Positions 1-13,196 of a DNA stretch of 64,000 bases are shown here, in pieces. The translations under genes were made by a program, and so were the position numbers. Position 1 is the stretch's first letter, and every line of letters starts with the position of its first letter. The notes below the pieces were generated by a model that was not told the origin of the DNA, searched no databases, and worked only from the letters and a program-made list of their open reading frames with translations. The DNA comes from Astragalus membranaceus (Eukaryota; Streptophyta; Magnoliopsida; Fabales; Fabaceae): positions 27,323,917-27,387,916 of the forward strand of contig CM076848.1 in assembly GCA_039519185.1 (NCBI GenBank), read 5' to 3'.

Positions 1-215
1 ACATCAATGTGACTTGGATTTGATGTATGGGAGAGAAAGCTTAAAAGTTGGTTGTTGCTTCAATGTGAAGATTTCTTACTTACATTAGGGAATTTGCGCT
101 GTATCTTTTGATGGAAAGGCACCTTGTTACATGTTATTTCTTTATTGGTTATATAACTAGTTCCCATGTATCCTTCAGCTATTATATTTTGAACATATTT
201 TACTTTGTTTGCCAG

Positions 216-2111
216 GTATTTCAAAATGGAACCACAACCTGGGCGGAAGTAAGGCCTTTCCTTCCTTCTTTCCTTCACCCTTTTATTATCCTGGTTTGGT
301 CTTTTCCCCCTTTATTACTTGGATAAACCTTTTCCTAGAATTATTGATTACTTTTCATTGCTTAAAAAGTTTGTTTGCAAGATTTATAAACAAACATGAT
401 TTAACATTGCTCTTTATGTTCTATGTATGTTAAAGCAGCTGCCTTCATTAAGCATATATTCCCAGATCATTTATTTTCCTTAATTAGAGATGTCTGTATC
501 AATGATCAGTGCACTTGTACCCTGCCAACCTGGAGAAGCATTTGTGAATTATCCCACACGTCCAGTGGACACAACTACAGATTTTGAAGGGACAGCCAAC
601 ATGCAACAATCACAGCAGGTATGCAATGATAATTGAAATTCCTGTTGAAACTGCATCATTGTAAACTGAAATTGTGCAGACTTCAGTTTTCCTGAACTCA
701 TCTTGATATTGTAAAGTCTTCATTGATTTCAATTTTTTATTGAGTAGACTAAAGGATATGATAATTCTTTGTCCTTGAACTATCTTTTAGTGGAAAACAT
801 TTATTCTAAAAGTAATACTCTCAGACTCAGTAGTTTAGCAACTATTCCGACTTAAGTTAATAATATTTCTTTTTTAATCCGAGAGTAGTACTACAAAAAT
901 CTCTACTTATTTTGATGTCCTATTAAAGGGTTGATATTAGAGAGAGAAGTGATTATTACACTAGTGAAGGATGGTGTTCAGCTTTAGATGGAGAAGGCTG
1001 TACTTGGAATTGAAAGACTAATGCATGCTTAGACAAGTGAAAGACTATTTCCAACCTTTTGATGTATAAAGTGGTATCTTCAATTCTGATATAATATAGT
1101 TTAAGACTTCGGGTACTGCCCCTACAAACTGGGGGTGAATTAGTGATATGCTTCCTCTCTATAACCTCAATGCTGCGAAAACCATCAAACCGGTATTTCC
1201 ATGCAAGTTTGGTGCAATAACATGATTTATGAATAGTGTGGGTATCATATGGGTGATATATGTTAGTCACAAGGGTTACTCTCCTCTTGTGCACTCCTAT
1301 TTCCTTCTGACAAAATGATGATCAGCTAGATTAATTTTTTCCTCTTATTACCGAAAATGAAGAGGATAAAAGAATTACCTTGGCTACCCCATGTCTATTG
1401 ACCATTTTCTATTTTTTATGGGGATTGTATTGAGAAAATATAGGTAGTAACTGTTAGTAATGAAGTTTTATTTACACTGTCGATTGCCCTGAGGCTATGA
1501 ACGTTTTCAATTGTTTTGCCATGTTTAACTAGGACTTGGTTACTTAACTGTGTAAAAATGATATCTTGAGTGGCTTTCTGTTAATGGATAAATTTGTTTC
1601 TTTACTGAATTGTAAGAAATTTTTCAAAAAAAGGCTTGGTCATAATTATTGGTAAATAATGGTTTGTGTTTACATACTTAGACATGGACAAGCATATACA
1701 CGCAGAAACATTTCCACTTCATGCTCTTGAATGAATATGTATATTTTTTAATCTTGAGTCAGGTTCCCGCGGGAGCGGCTATTTCTGGTGTATCAAATAG
1801 ATCTGTCCCTCGGCCAATGAATGTTGTTGGCATGCAAAGAATGCATGCAATGCAAGCTTATAATCTCTCATCCCAGGCTGGGATGGGTGGTGGAATGAAT
1901 CCTGGTGGCATCCCAATGCAACGAGGTGTTCCACAGCAGGCCCATCAGCAACAGCAGGTTTATTATTTATTGGGAAAGCAGACGGGTTAACTTTTCGTCT
2001 TTTTTTCTACGGTTGATGTGTTATTTTTGTTTTCATTTTGGACAGTTGAGAAGAAAAGACCAAATGGGGATGCCAGGATACCCTCCACAACAGAAATCAA
2101 GACGTATATAA
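216..2111 (+). CDS. 3' end of a Gln/Met-rich nuclear protein gene (partial)
   Basis: Four exons can be joined in phase with GT-AG introns: 216-248, 488-618, 1763-1957 and 2046-2111, ending in TAA; the gene starts left of the window. The last exons encode a low-complexity tail rich in Met, Gln, Gly and Pro, with runs such as QAHQQQQ, and end in a basic KSRRI. The first visible exon is only 33 nt and is supported only by splice-site fit and phase. Such tails are common in large transcription co-factors (Mediator or SAGA type), but I do not recognise the exact family, so the function is inferred only as 'nuclear, transcription-related'. No full domain is visible here. Confidence 0.6.
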
Positions 2112-2804
2112 GGTAAATACCTTTGTTCCACCGTGTATTAGTGGCAACATGGTGGTGGTAGTCCTCTGTCATCATAGAGATGAACTTGGGTTTCCATAAA
2201 ACGGGGGGGAATTCCTTTGAAGTGGACAATAAGGAGTATCATCAATTTTCTCATGTTTTGCGGAGTAATTTTATTGGCAATTAGGATTCATGAAAATTCT
2301 AGGTGAAATTTTGAATTGGATATGGCATTACAACTCTTGGAAAGTATTTGAGAAACTACAGATGGGGCATCGCCCGATTCACCTCTTTAAAAGTCACCGG
2401 TGACATGTGGTTGTGGCAGACACCAAAATTGTATATATCGTTATGAACATTTATTTTCTATAGTTTTCTATCAATCCCTGTTCAACCTTTGGACATACTT
2501 GAACTAGTAGTGTTGGATGGCTCTTCTATATTTGCAATCATGCTGAAACACCATGTCTCATGGGTAGGTTGTGGTGGAAGAGATCAGGCAAAGATAGATT
2601 TGAGATCAACGGTGGGAAACCTGCGCTCGTTCAGGACATTTCATATCCCCTATATTGAGAGGATTTGCCATCATGCTTGTGGACCTCACTTATTGTAATT
2701 GCGGTCAAGATTTATTGCGTTGGACACATGAATCTGGATTCTACAACATGAACTCTACTGCGGGAACACCAATGGCTTCCTTAAAAGGTACCGGTGACAC
2801 ATGT
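2112..2804 (+). other. 3' untranslated and flanking region
   Basis: This follows the stop codon of the Gln/Met-rich gene. No convincing coding exon is seen. It is moderately A/T-rich and probably holds the 3' UTR and polyadenylation region; I could not place a single poly(A) site. Confidence 0.4.
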
Positions 2805-3201
2805 ATCTCATGTTTATAGTACATCTTGTATTCTCACAGCTGTTAGGGAGGATAAAATGTTAGACATCATATAGGTTTTCGCCAGAAATGAACAAACTGG
2901 TAATATGTAACTTTGTTGTGCTCGCTGTACTACTGTAGAATACTGCATCATGCAATCGAAGGAAATTAGATGGCACTTTCCTGAAGTATATTAGTATATC
3001 ACGTGACAGGCTTTTTTATTTGAGTGTGAGAAAAATAGTCAAAGCCATTAAATCGAACCAACCGACAATGAAGATAATTCAAAAAAAAAAGATAAAAACA
3101 CAAGGTAGTGTATTTTTTTTCATAAAAAAACGAAACATTTACGTTGGCAATTTTATTTAACAATCCATAGAAAAAAAACAATCTCTCTATATATATATAC
3201 A
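2805..3201. repeat. Left copy of a ~390-bp direct duplication
   Basis: This stretch recurs nearly letter for letter at 4251-4640, with a few substitutions and one roughly 20-bp length difference near 3140-3160. The two copies have the same orientation, about 1.45 kb apart, and flank the Helitron-end-bearing segment that starts at 3202. Confidence 0.85.
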
Positions 3202-4250
3202 CTAGCAGTATACCCGTGTCTATGCACGAGTGTTGTCGTTTTATTTTTATGTTTGAACTCATTCAAAATTGAATTAGTCCGAATATTGTCACGTGAAAAT
3301 TTTGACAAATTTAAAATAGACAAACTTATTTAGTCTGAACGTAAAAAAACACAATATTAATATTTTATTAAAGTTTTGATAATTTTTAAAATAGTAAAAA
3401 GGAAAAATGAAGGAGGCATGTAGATGAAATTAGAGTAGATATATCGTGAAAACTAAAGAAATGAGAGAGTTAGCGGAAGATAGAGGAGAAGATAGTAAAA
3501 AAGTTTGAAAAAGCGTGAGATGAAAAAGTTTGAAAAAGTGAAAAAATAAAATTACCTAAATAAACTCCAATTGCTAAGTTTGGAAAATGATAAATTTGGT
3601 ACTTTGGTAGTGGGTAATGTATGAACTCAGACAAAATTTAGTTAGTTAGAACATTATCCTGTGAAAATCAAGACAATTTTAAAGTTGACAGATTTAATTA
3701 GCCTAAATAGTACCCCGTGTAAATAGACGGATCTTAAAATTTTGTCAAAATTTGAATTTTTTTAAAATAGTAAAGAGGAAAAATGAAGGTGACATATAGA
3801 TGAAATTAAAGTAGGTATAGAGAAATGAGAGAATTAGAGGAACAACGAGGAGAAGAGAGGGCGAAAAAATATGAGAGTGAGTGAAAAAGTGAAGAAGTGT
3901 GAAAAAGTGAAAATACTTAAATATACTCCAATTATTTAGTTGGGAAAAACATAAAATTAATATTTTGGTAGTAGGTAAATGGGAAGTTTGAAAAAGTGTG
4001 TGAGAGTAAAAAAGTTTGAAAAAGTGAAAAAATAAAATTACCTAAATATACTCCAATTGCTTAGTTGGAAAAATGATAAAATTGATATTTTGGTAGTGGG
4101 TAATGTATGGACTCAGACAAAATTTAATTAGTCCAAACTTTATATCGTGAAAATCAAGACAATTTTAAAGTTAACAGATTTAATTAGCCTAAAACAAATA
4201 TTCAAATTTTGTCAAAATTTGAAAATACGAGAGTAAGCAAAAAAGTGAAA
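3202..4250 (-). mobile_element. Helitron-type 3' end and associated A/T-rich sequence (truncated)
   Basis: On the minus strand the segment ends in CTAG followed by a host T, and just inside lies an imperfect hairpin (ACCCGTGT...GCACGAGT). This is the layout of a Helitron 3' terminus and resembles the ends at 20744 and 60962. The interior is A/T-rich with internally repeated blocks (for example near 3490-3560, 3890-3925 and 3990-4060) and no coding capacity. A matching 5' TC end was not found, so the extent is uncertain. Confidence 0.5.
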
Positions 4251-4640
4251 ATATGTATCTCATGTTTATAGTAGATCTTGTATTCTCACAGCTGTTAGGG
4301 AGGATAAAATGTTAGACATCATAAAGGTTTTCGCCAGAAATGAACAAACTGGTAATATGTAACTTTGTTGTGCTCGCTGTAATACTGTAGAATACTGCAT
4401 CATGCAATTGAAGGAAATTAGATGGCACTTTCCTGAAGTATATTAGTATATCACGTGACGGGCTTTTTTATTTGAGAGTGAGAAAAATAGTCAAAGCCAT
4501 TAAATCAAACCAACCGGCAATGATGAAGATAATTCAGTAAAAAAAAAAGATAAAAACATAAGGTAGTGTATTTTTTTTCATAAAAAAACGAAACATAATC
4601 CATAGAAAAAAGACAATCTCTCTCTCTCTTATATATATAT
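4251..4640. repeat. Right copy of the ~390-bp direct duplication
   Basis: Second copy of 2805-3201 in the same orientation. It ends in a CT/AT microsatellite where the left copy runs into the Helitron-type terminus. The rest, up to the gene end at 4981, is A/T-rich with nothing recognisable. Confidence 0.85.
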
Positions 4641-4980
4641 ATATATATGCAAACATCTATTGCAAGAAGCCAAGAATGTCTAAACCACACTTAGCAGTTG
4701 CAATGAGAAACAGAGATATTATTTTCATAAAATGCTCGTTTTATGATTGGTTTTAAAAATACTCATTAGACAAAGCAAAACATAAAATGATATACAATCA
4801 AAAAGTCCAAAATGTATTACTCAATAAATAATGAGATACGTATCTCAAATATAAGGTAAGGTCATCAATAAGATAAAAATATGGAACCTTTTATTTGTCT
4901 ACATAGTTAATTTATTTACACTTCCCAACCTACTTGGAAAAAAAATGCTATCATGAATTCCATTCTATTCTATACTTATG

Positions 4981-7800
4981 TTATTCATGAGGGGCAGCAT
5001 TTGGAAGTCTGAGCTGCTCATAAATTTTCAGATTTTCCAAACAAAATCTCCACAAAGCATTAAAAATAGGAGTCAAGCCCTCTTGGAAACAACTTGAAGC
5101 AACATCATTAACTTGTTTGATAACTTGTTGGTGTCTCTTTTTCTGTTCAATCAATCTTTGGCTTGAAGTTGCTAAGTTATCATCACGTACATTCAACAGT
5201 GGAATTTCCTCTTCTACAAAATGTTCTGAGGCCTTCATTTTGGTAAAAGAAGAATACTGCTGTGAGTTGATGCCTCTCTTCTTGCAAAAGGATTTCAGCT
5301 TATGTTGATAATCCTTTAAAAGTTGTTTCACTGTAACTTTCAGTGCCTTTTCCTCTTCCAGCTTCTCATATAATTGGTGCAGTTGTAAAGCAAAATCACT
5401 AATAGCTTTAGAGACTTCAGTTTCTGAAATCTTGTTAATTGCATGGTGCCACTTATTACAAATTCCAATAATAGGAGGAGCTCCTAAATCATCTGCCAAT
5501 AAAGGATCATTCACCTCTTCATATACTTCTGCTTCTTGGTTAATGCACCTCATTAGCCAATCATTCAAGTGTTTCACTAAGGCCTTTTGTGTGTTAATGA
5601 AATTACTAAAGCACATACCCCAATGCAAGATCATCCTTTCAATTCTCAGAGTAGCTTTTGAGCTTGACTTTTTCTTGTTCACAGAATCTAATATATGTGT
5701 ATGACTTTTGGCCCTGCTGATAGCTTCTAATTGTTTCTGGTGACATGTACTCATGACCTTCCACAATCTAATTAGCCTATAAAAACATTGGAGTGTAAAT
5801 ATATAATTATAAAATAACAGAACTCAATAAAAACATTTCATAATAATAAAAGAAATAGGACAAAGTAACATACCCTTCTATCAATTTATTTAGTTCAGAA
5901 AACAGCTTATCATCTCTTAGCACATTTATCTCTCTAGCTATCACACTGATAGATGCAACAGCTACATGAATTTCTGAATTTAGAAGTCTGAGAGAAGCAA
6001 GAGCACCATCGATCTTATCGGATTCGGAACCTTTATTATCCAATTTCTTTAGCCTCTTGTACTGCTTATCATACGGAATTCGAAGTTTTTCTTCACCCTG
6101 TCATGAAAATTGTTTAGGAAAAATAAAAATAAAAGACCAACTATAAGTTTTTAAACTATCAAAAAGAAGACATATAAATATGAAAAACACAAGTATTTGT
6201 TTACCACTACTTCTGCATAAAGTTTACTTTCCCACACAGAAAGCTTCTCCAAAGTTGATGAAAGGTCACCACAAACATGCTTTTGATTATTAAGCCTATG
6301 CATCTTAGCTTTGGAAGACACTCTTGTTCTTAGAGTTTGCTGGTGTAATATGTATGAAGGGTACAAACGCGTTTGCAGCGAAGGGATTATCCACCCCGAG
6401 ACGCAACACGAAAAGGCTGCAAGGCAATGATGTAAATCATGCTCACTTTCTGTTAAGCAATTTCTAATATAATATTCCATCAAAAAACAAAATCTAATAA
6501 ATCAAATAGTAGTAATGTTGAATTTATTGATCAATCAATTTACAAGTACCAAAAGAGAGAAAAATTCATCCATAAATTTAGCTAGTATAAGACCAAAGAA
6601 CTTACCCTTTAATTTAGAATTTACTGAATGATATGGTACCTTGCCTGCCTCAATAACAGATGAGAATTCACTTCCACATTCAAATAGAAATTTGAACTCA
6701 TTCTTTATATCCAATATTGCTTCCTTTAAACTCACCCTGCAGCTAGAAACCGGTGTAGCAACACTACTTCTGTTTCCAAGAGATTCACTATTCTGTACTG
6801 GTGTTATCTTAGGCTCCAAGTTACTTTTGATATTTTCCTCAATGATTTCTCTCCAAGCCATAAACTCTTCTTTAGAACTTTCCCCTGAAACATGTGAACT
6901 CCCACTACTCGCGCCACGCTTCATCCCACTTCCCAATTCCTCAACCGACACGGTTGAACTTCGATCACTTTCAGCTTCGTCAACATCTTCTAAATCAGGA
7001 ATCCCTTCTCCTTCCCTTATTTCTCTCTCAGTCTCAACCTGATCATTATGGTCATAATGAATATCATAGTTCTTACTAATTGGATATAAAAAATCCCAAC
7101 TTGATACTTGAGGTGGTGGTGGTGGAGGAACAGTAGCATCATTATTTTTTTGTTCAGTTCCATGCATTGGGGCTCCAAAGGAATCCTTATTCACTTGCTG
7201 GGGAATAAACCAATGACCACTTGAAGTTCCCATCTTCGGACTATTCTCATGATGTGGAGGAACAGTAGCTGCATTGTTTTGTTCAGTTCCATGCATTGAA
7301 GTTCCATAAGAATCACGATTCACTTGCTGAGGAAAAAACCGATGACCACTTGAAGTTTCCATCTTAGGAGGACTATTCTCATGCTGTGAATGGTTATTAG
7401 AGGAAAAATCAAAAGGTACTTCACTTGTTGTATTCTCAAAACTTAACTCACTGTTATTATCCTTCACTTCTGGGCTATCATGATGATGAAGGCTTGTTGG
7501 TTCTTCTTCCTCTTCAGAATGAAAGTCATTATTATGTAATGATGATTCTGAATCAGAATCAGTGTTGGAGAAGGAAAAATTGAAGTGGGCAGAAGAATCA
7601 TCAAGGAAAATAAACTCTTGATCCACGTATTGGTTGAGAGCATTGCCTAGCTCTGAAAGAGAATCTAAGTAGACTTCAAAGGATGTAGCAAAATCATACC
7701 TAGAATATTTGGCGGCTTTTACAATCTCCTTCCTTTCTTTGCATAGAATCACTAATGGTGATGCATGCAACTTTGACACTATGCTCATATCTCCCAACAT
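4981..7800 (-). CDS. DUF630/DUF632 protein (NRG2/bZIP-interacting-like)
   Basis: Four exons join in phase on the minus strand: 7800-6606, 6416-6205, 6097-5874 and 5776-4981, giving about 808 residues. Residues 1-60 resemble DUF630 (conserved CKER..., a Ser-Leu...Leu-Gly spacing and a final FxxQ-like pattern). Residues 60-400 are a low-complexity Asn/Ser/Glu/Pro linker with an internal near-duplicate around HENSPKM...SSGHxFxPQQVN. The region from about 455 is DUF632: WESKLYxEV, then GEEKLR, IHVAVxSI, GLIRLWKVM and a Leu-rich coiled-coil end. Known family members are plant regulators, some nuclear (Arabidopsis NRG2 in nitrate signalling), some membrane-linked. The start was taken at the first ATG (7800); another ATG lies at 7788. 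The usual N-terminal MGC acylation motif is absent. Function is inferred from the family only. Confidence 0.85.
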
Positions 7801-8130
7801 AACCAACGAATATTCAACGTTGTATTCTTATATTCTGAATCCTTAATCCTAATTTAAACACAGACGTAAAAATACACAGCCTCCAAACATACATAACCAT
7901 TACAAGAAAAAGAAGAGAGGGAACAAAAAAGGAAGGAATCAGAATTTCAATATATAAAAGAATTATGTATCAAATGGATTCTTTCCTAATTGGTGCAAAT
8001 TAAGGAATTTATAAATAGAAGATATTAATTTTTTTTGGTAATAGAAGATTTTAATTTAATTTTGACAAAAGAAATAGAAAATATCTATGTAACCAAAAAA
8101 AATAGAAAATATCCATTAAGAATCGGATTA

Positions 8131-8196
<66 letters not shown>

Positions 8197-8701
8197 CAAT
8201 AGTATTTAATGTATTAATAACATCGAATGCTACATTATTTTCGTAAAAAAAATATATATTAACGAATCTTTAACCAATATCCTTATATATAATTTCTAAT
8301 CAAATATATCACGTATATATAGCCTTGAATGTCGTACGGTTGTTGTGTAAACTTGAGCGGAGTTTTAATAGGGGCAATTGAAATATGGAAAATGATGCAA
8401 ATCGATTCCGTGGATATCGTCTTCATTTCTCAAAAGAAATGAAAGGTCTGTTGCCTAAGTTTTGAGTGCATAAAATATATAAATGCCTAATATATATTTT
8501 TTATTTTAGGAATGTGTGTATTTATACACTTACAACTTAGATAATAGACCATCCATTTCTTTTGACTTGACGCACAAGTTTTATTTTAGTGAAATAAGGC
8601 AGTTAAGAACCTACTCAATCTAAGAGGGGGATCTTTTTAGATGCTTCTCCAAGCATATTTTAATTTCATTTTTTTTTCGGACAAAAGCATATTTTAATTT
8701 C
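7801..8701. other. Upstream region of the DUF630/DUF632 gene
   Basis: Very A/T-rich DNA with no gene seen. It should contain the minus-strand promoter. It holds the long AT microsatellite listed separately; the rest is unremarkable. Confidence 0.4.
8134..8193. repeat. (AT)n microsatellite
   Basis: About 60 bp of uninterrupted alternating A and T. Confidence 0.95.
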
Positions 8702-8709
8702 ATTACACA

Positions 8710-9551
8710 TAGAGCTGGCAAAATGGGCCGAGCCTGTCGGGTCGGGCCGGGCTAGCCCGAAAAAATATAGGTCTTGGGCTTAAAAAATTGAGCCCATTTT
8801 TATACCCGAGCTTTTTGGCCCTATCCATAAAAGCCCGAGCCTGTGTCGGGTCGTCCCGATCGGGCCATGGGTAGCCCGTAAGCCAGCAAGTGCTATATGT
8901 CACAACATAATTCCCTAAAGAATATCCTAAAGTGATTAATTTGACACTAAATATTTTATGTTTTCAATATATAAAACATAAACTACACGGTCCACTGTCC
9001 ATGTATATTATAAAAGCACTCGCATGATGATCTATCTATATTCTAAAACATGTTTTTATTATATACACACCTAATATTAACAAGTTAACATGTAAGTGGT
9101 TTTCTTGACAATTTATCATATACGTACCTATTATGTTTTTAATATTTACTTATAGTTATAACAAGTTGTTTGTTTTGTTTTTGTCATAAAAAAAGTTGTT
9201 TGTTATGAATGTTGATTATCAATGTATATTGCAGTTTTGAATTAGGCAGCAAAAATAAGTTGCAGCCACAGTTTAAGTTTTAATGTTTTCATTTTCTTAT
9301 TTTAAATTACTCTATTCCTAAAATATAAATAATAAGCATATTTTTATTTTATTTTTATAAAAAATAATTTTTTTTAATTAATATTGCGTATAATGCGCTA
9401 GCCCGAAAAGCCCGTGATCCGCATAGGGCCGGGCTTGGGCCACAAATGTTGAGCCCGGATTTTAATCCGGGTTTTTTAGTCCAGTCCGCAAAGCCCGAGC
9501 CCGGTATGGGCCGGCCCGATATGGGCCGGGTAGCCTGTTTTGCCAGCTCTA
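8710..9551. mobile_element. Non-autonomous hAT-type element, 842 bp
   Basis: Terminal inverted repeats of 14 bp (TAGAGCTGGCAAAA and its complement) are flanked by a perfect 8-bp target-site duplication, ATTACACA (8702-8709 and 9552-9559). Sub-terminal G/C-rich stretches carry many copies of GGGCC/GCCCG motifs, while the middle is A/T-rich and non-coding. The 8-bp duplication and TIR form fit hAT transposons. A related element lies at 62478-63397. Confidence 0.9.
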
Positions 9552-9559
9552 ATTACACA

Positions 9560-10200
9560 TTAGAATTTAGAAGTATTCTTATTTTATAAAGTTAATATTA
9601 ACACGATATATTCGGTGTATCATTTATATTCACTAATACATTGGATACATAAGTATTTATATATTAAATATTGGGTTAAATATATTTTTTTTGACAACAG
9701 GGTTAGATATACTTTTAGTCCATGTAAAATATAAGATTTTTTTTAGTCTCGAATATATTTTTCTCCAACTTTTTTTATCTCACTTATGTTTTAATTTGCA
9801 TTTTGGGTAACTATCATTAAGACTTACCAATGGTTGGTCTAAGCGGTAACCGGGCTCGGATCCCACCCTAGGGTAAAAAGAAGAAGGGACATGAGAATAA
9901 TGTAATGGATGCTCTACAATGAGAATAAGCTATTGATTCAGGCCGGCTCAACCCATTCGGGCCAAAGACAATTTCGAGTTGGGCTGGACCAGAATTATTT
10001 CGAGTCATGATTTACCGGCCCAGCCCAGCACTATGCGGGTTGCAGGCCAAATGAGCTAGCCCATAGGTTAAAAAATTGTGGTAAGCGAATTTTAGTTTAC
10101 ACATTTAGCTATATTGCACAAAATAAAATTACATTAAATATATATTAGCATTTGGGGTGAATTTGTATATAAAATAAAATATAGTATTTAATGGGGATAT
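9560..10200. other. Intergenic; possible SINE piece and old GGCCCAACCC-rich repeat
   Basis: Around 9830-9895 there is a tRNA-like stretch (GGTCTAAGCGG as a possible A box, GGCTCGGATCC as a possible B box), suggesting a SINE relic, with low certainty. From 9938 to about 10075 a sequence rich in CCAACCCATT/GGCCCAGCC motifs resembles 13545-13690 beyond the LINE, so the LINE may have landed in an older element. Confidence 0.35.
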
Positions 10201-10211
10201 ATATAAGAGCT

Positions 10212-13185
10212 TATTCTCTAAAGGATTGGGGTCCCAAGCCGTTTCGCTTTATTAATGGGTGGTTAGAACATGGTGAATTTCGCCCTTTTGTGAACTCTTG
10301 TTGGGTTGGTTGCGGCATTCATGGCAATAAAGCTTTCGTTTTGAAGGAAAAATTCAAATTTCTCAAAGCTAAATTGAGGGATTAGAACAAGGAGGTGTAT
10401 GGTGTTATTGATTTGAACATTGGGAAGGAGGTGCAGGACATTAATATGTTAGATGATATGTTGGTTGACTCTTTTGATACCGAAGTGCCCCTGCGGAGGA
10501 AAAAAGCCACTGCTAAGTTTTGGAAAGATATTAGAACGAATGAAAGCTTATTATATCAAAAATCTAGATCTCGGTGGATTAGAGAGGGCGATGCCAATTC
10601 AAAGTATTTTCATTCTCTCATGAATAGTCGAAGGATGAGAAGTAAATTTCTCCTTATGGATGTGAATGGTGCTTTAATTGATGATGTGGAGGAGGTAAAC
10701 GACGTGGTTAGAAGGCACTTTGAGAAGTGCTTTGAGGAGACTCAACAGGCTCGGCCCAATCTTGATGGGGTCGTTTTTAAACAAATTTCTAGTGGTGATA
10801 ATGACCTTTTGGTGAAGCCTTTCTCGGAGGAGGAGATAAAGGAGGAGGTTTGGAACTGTGACAGTGATAAGAGTCCGGGACCGGATGGGTTTAATGATCA
10901 TCCTCAAAGTTTGGGGGATTAATATAGGCCTATTTGTTTGATCGGTTGTATTTATAAAATTCTTGCCAAGGTGCTTGCTAGTAGGTTGAAGAGAGTTCTT
11001 CCCAATGTTATTTCTAGTTGCCAATCGGCGTTTTAGGGGGGTCGTCACATTCTAGATGGTGTTTTGGTGGTGAATGAGGTTGTTGATCTAACTAAGAGAA
11101 GGAAGGAAGATTGTTTGTTATTTAAAGTTGATTTTGAGAAGGCCTATGACTTTATTTCTTGTAATATCCTAATCTACATGATGGAGAAGATGGGATTTGG
11201 CTCGACGTGGATTAGGTGGGTGAAGGCTTGTGTGTGTTCTAGCTCCATGTCCGTGTTGGTTAATGGTAGCCCAACTAATGACTTTCAAGTTGGTAGAGAC
11301 CTTCGTCAAGGTGATCCTCTTTCTCCTTTTCTTTTCTTGATTGTAGCAGAGGGTTTGTCGGTTATGATGTCAAAGGCGGTGGAGGTGGGGTCGTTTGTTG
11401 AATATAAGGTTGATGATAATCTTCACTTTTCTATGCTTCAATTTGCCGATGACACCATTATGTTGGGGAAGGAAACATGGGGGAATTTGTGGTGTATCAA
11501 ATCTATTCTTAGAAGCTCTGAAATGGTGTCGGGGCTGAATGTTAACTTTCATAAAAGTACACTTATTGGTATCAATGTGTCAGAGGATTTCTTAGAATCG
11601 GCTTCAACTTTTCTTCACTGTCGAACGGAGTCTACTCCATTCAAATTTTTGGGAATTCCCGTGGGCGCAAATCCAAGACGGAGTTCAACTTGGAAGCTGG
11701 TTATTGATAAGATTCGGAGTAGATTGGCTTTGTGGCAAAGGCGTTTCTTGTCTATTGGAGGTCGGGTAACTCTTATAAACTCTGTTTTAAATAGCATACC
11801 CCTCTATTATTTGTCTTTTTATAAAGCGCCGAAAGTGGTGATAAAGACTCTTATTAAGCTTCAAAGAGATTTCTTGTGGGGGATCAAGGAGGATTCGAGG
11901 GGCATGTATTGGGTGGCTTGGGAGAAGATTTGTAGATCTAAGGAGGAGGGAGGGTTAGGTGTGAAGGATATTGAAATGTTTAATATTGCTCTCTTGGCCA
12001 AATGGAAGTGGAGGTTGATGTCGGATGAAGGTGCGCCTTGGAGGGGTATTCTTTCGTATAGATATGGTGATTTGGGGTCTATTTTTTTCAATGGTTCAAC
12101 ATCGGTGCATAGAAGGGAAGATTCTTTGTGGTGGCGCGATCTTAGGTGTGTGGGGGAGGAGAGGTTCCCAGTGAGTTGGTTCGAATCAAATGTAAGACGG
12201 AGGTTGGGGGATGGCAGCAGAGTGGATTTTTGGCATCATCATTGACTTGGGCAACGTCCGTTGAAGATTGAGTTTGGCAACATTTTCAACAATTGTAATA
12301 ATAAAAATGTGAGGCTGGCGGATCTAGGAGTTTGGCGTGATGATAATTGGCAGTGGAATTTTTCTATTTTCGCCAGTGTTGGATCCGCATTCGGTGATGA
12401 AGTTGATGAGTTGTTGACGATTCTGTGTGATGTTCATATGGCCCGTGGAGTTGCTGACCGATGGTGTTGGTTTATTGATCCGCTAAAATCCTTCACGGTT
12501 CGTTCTTGTTACCAATTTCTTTTGCAAGCCAATCAACTTTCAGCCATGGACAGCAGCAGGCCAGTTTCGACTCTGCAGAAATCTGACCTGATAGCGTTAT
12601 GGAGGACTCGTATTCCAGTCAAGATATTGTTGTTTGGTTGGCGTATATTCAACAATTCTATACCTGTTCGGTCCCTGTTACTTAGACGATATGTTATTCA
12701 CTTGGAGGAGGATGCGATCTGCGTTTTGTGTAGGTCTCACATTGAGGATTCTCATCACTTGTTTTTGGCTTGCGATTTTTCTTTGAGGGTGTGGGGCGAG
12801 ATTGGTCGTTGACTGAATGTTCAAGTGTCTTGCCCATCTACTTTAATTGATCATTTTCTACGCTATGACGATCTTTGTACTGGTAAGAAAGCGAAGATGA
12901 TCAAGCATCATATTTGGTTGACAACTTGTTGGTGTCTTTGGCTATCTCGTAACGGTGTTTGTTTTAGAGGGGTAGAGCCAAATGTAGACTCAATAGTGGC
13001 TCAGGTGAAGTTCTTATCTTGGGGCTGGTTCATTTACGGGGTGGGAAGTAATTCTTGTTGTATTCCATCACTATGGTAGAATAATGCACTTTCATGTATA
13101 AACAACTTGTGACCTCATCCTTGTATTTGTGATTTTGAGCACCCCCTAGTGCTCCTATTAATGCAACATTGCTTATCGAAAAAAA
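10212..13185 (+). mobile_element. 5'-truncated L1-like LINE with 11-bp target-site duplication
   Basis: The copy lies between perfect direct repeats ATATAAGAGCT (10201-10211 and 13186-13196) and ends in an A-tract, as expected of target-primed reverse transcription. No endonuclease domain remains. Reverse transcriptase motifs are clear: SPGPDGFN near 10870-10895, KVDFEKAYD near 11125, RQGDPLSPFLF near 11305 and the catalytic FADD at 11442-11453. After it comes a zf-RVT type region with CxxC...HH...C near 12720-12775. In-frame stops occur near 10383, 10920, 11035, 12243 and 12810, and about 50 residues are missing between the GPDGF motif and the PQSLGD motif. It is dead as an autonomous element. 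Confidence 0.92.
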
Positions 13186-13196
13186 ATATAAGAGCT

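Noticed and set aside
216..2111. Assignment of the first gene to a named co-factor (for example an SPT20/PHL-type or Mediator protein)
   Set aside because: Only a low-complexity tail is visible and it did not match what I remember of those proteins well enough.
7801..7806. DUF630 protein start two codons further upstream (TTG)
   Set aside because: TTG is not a usual plant start codon; the first ATG is at 7800.
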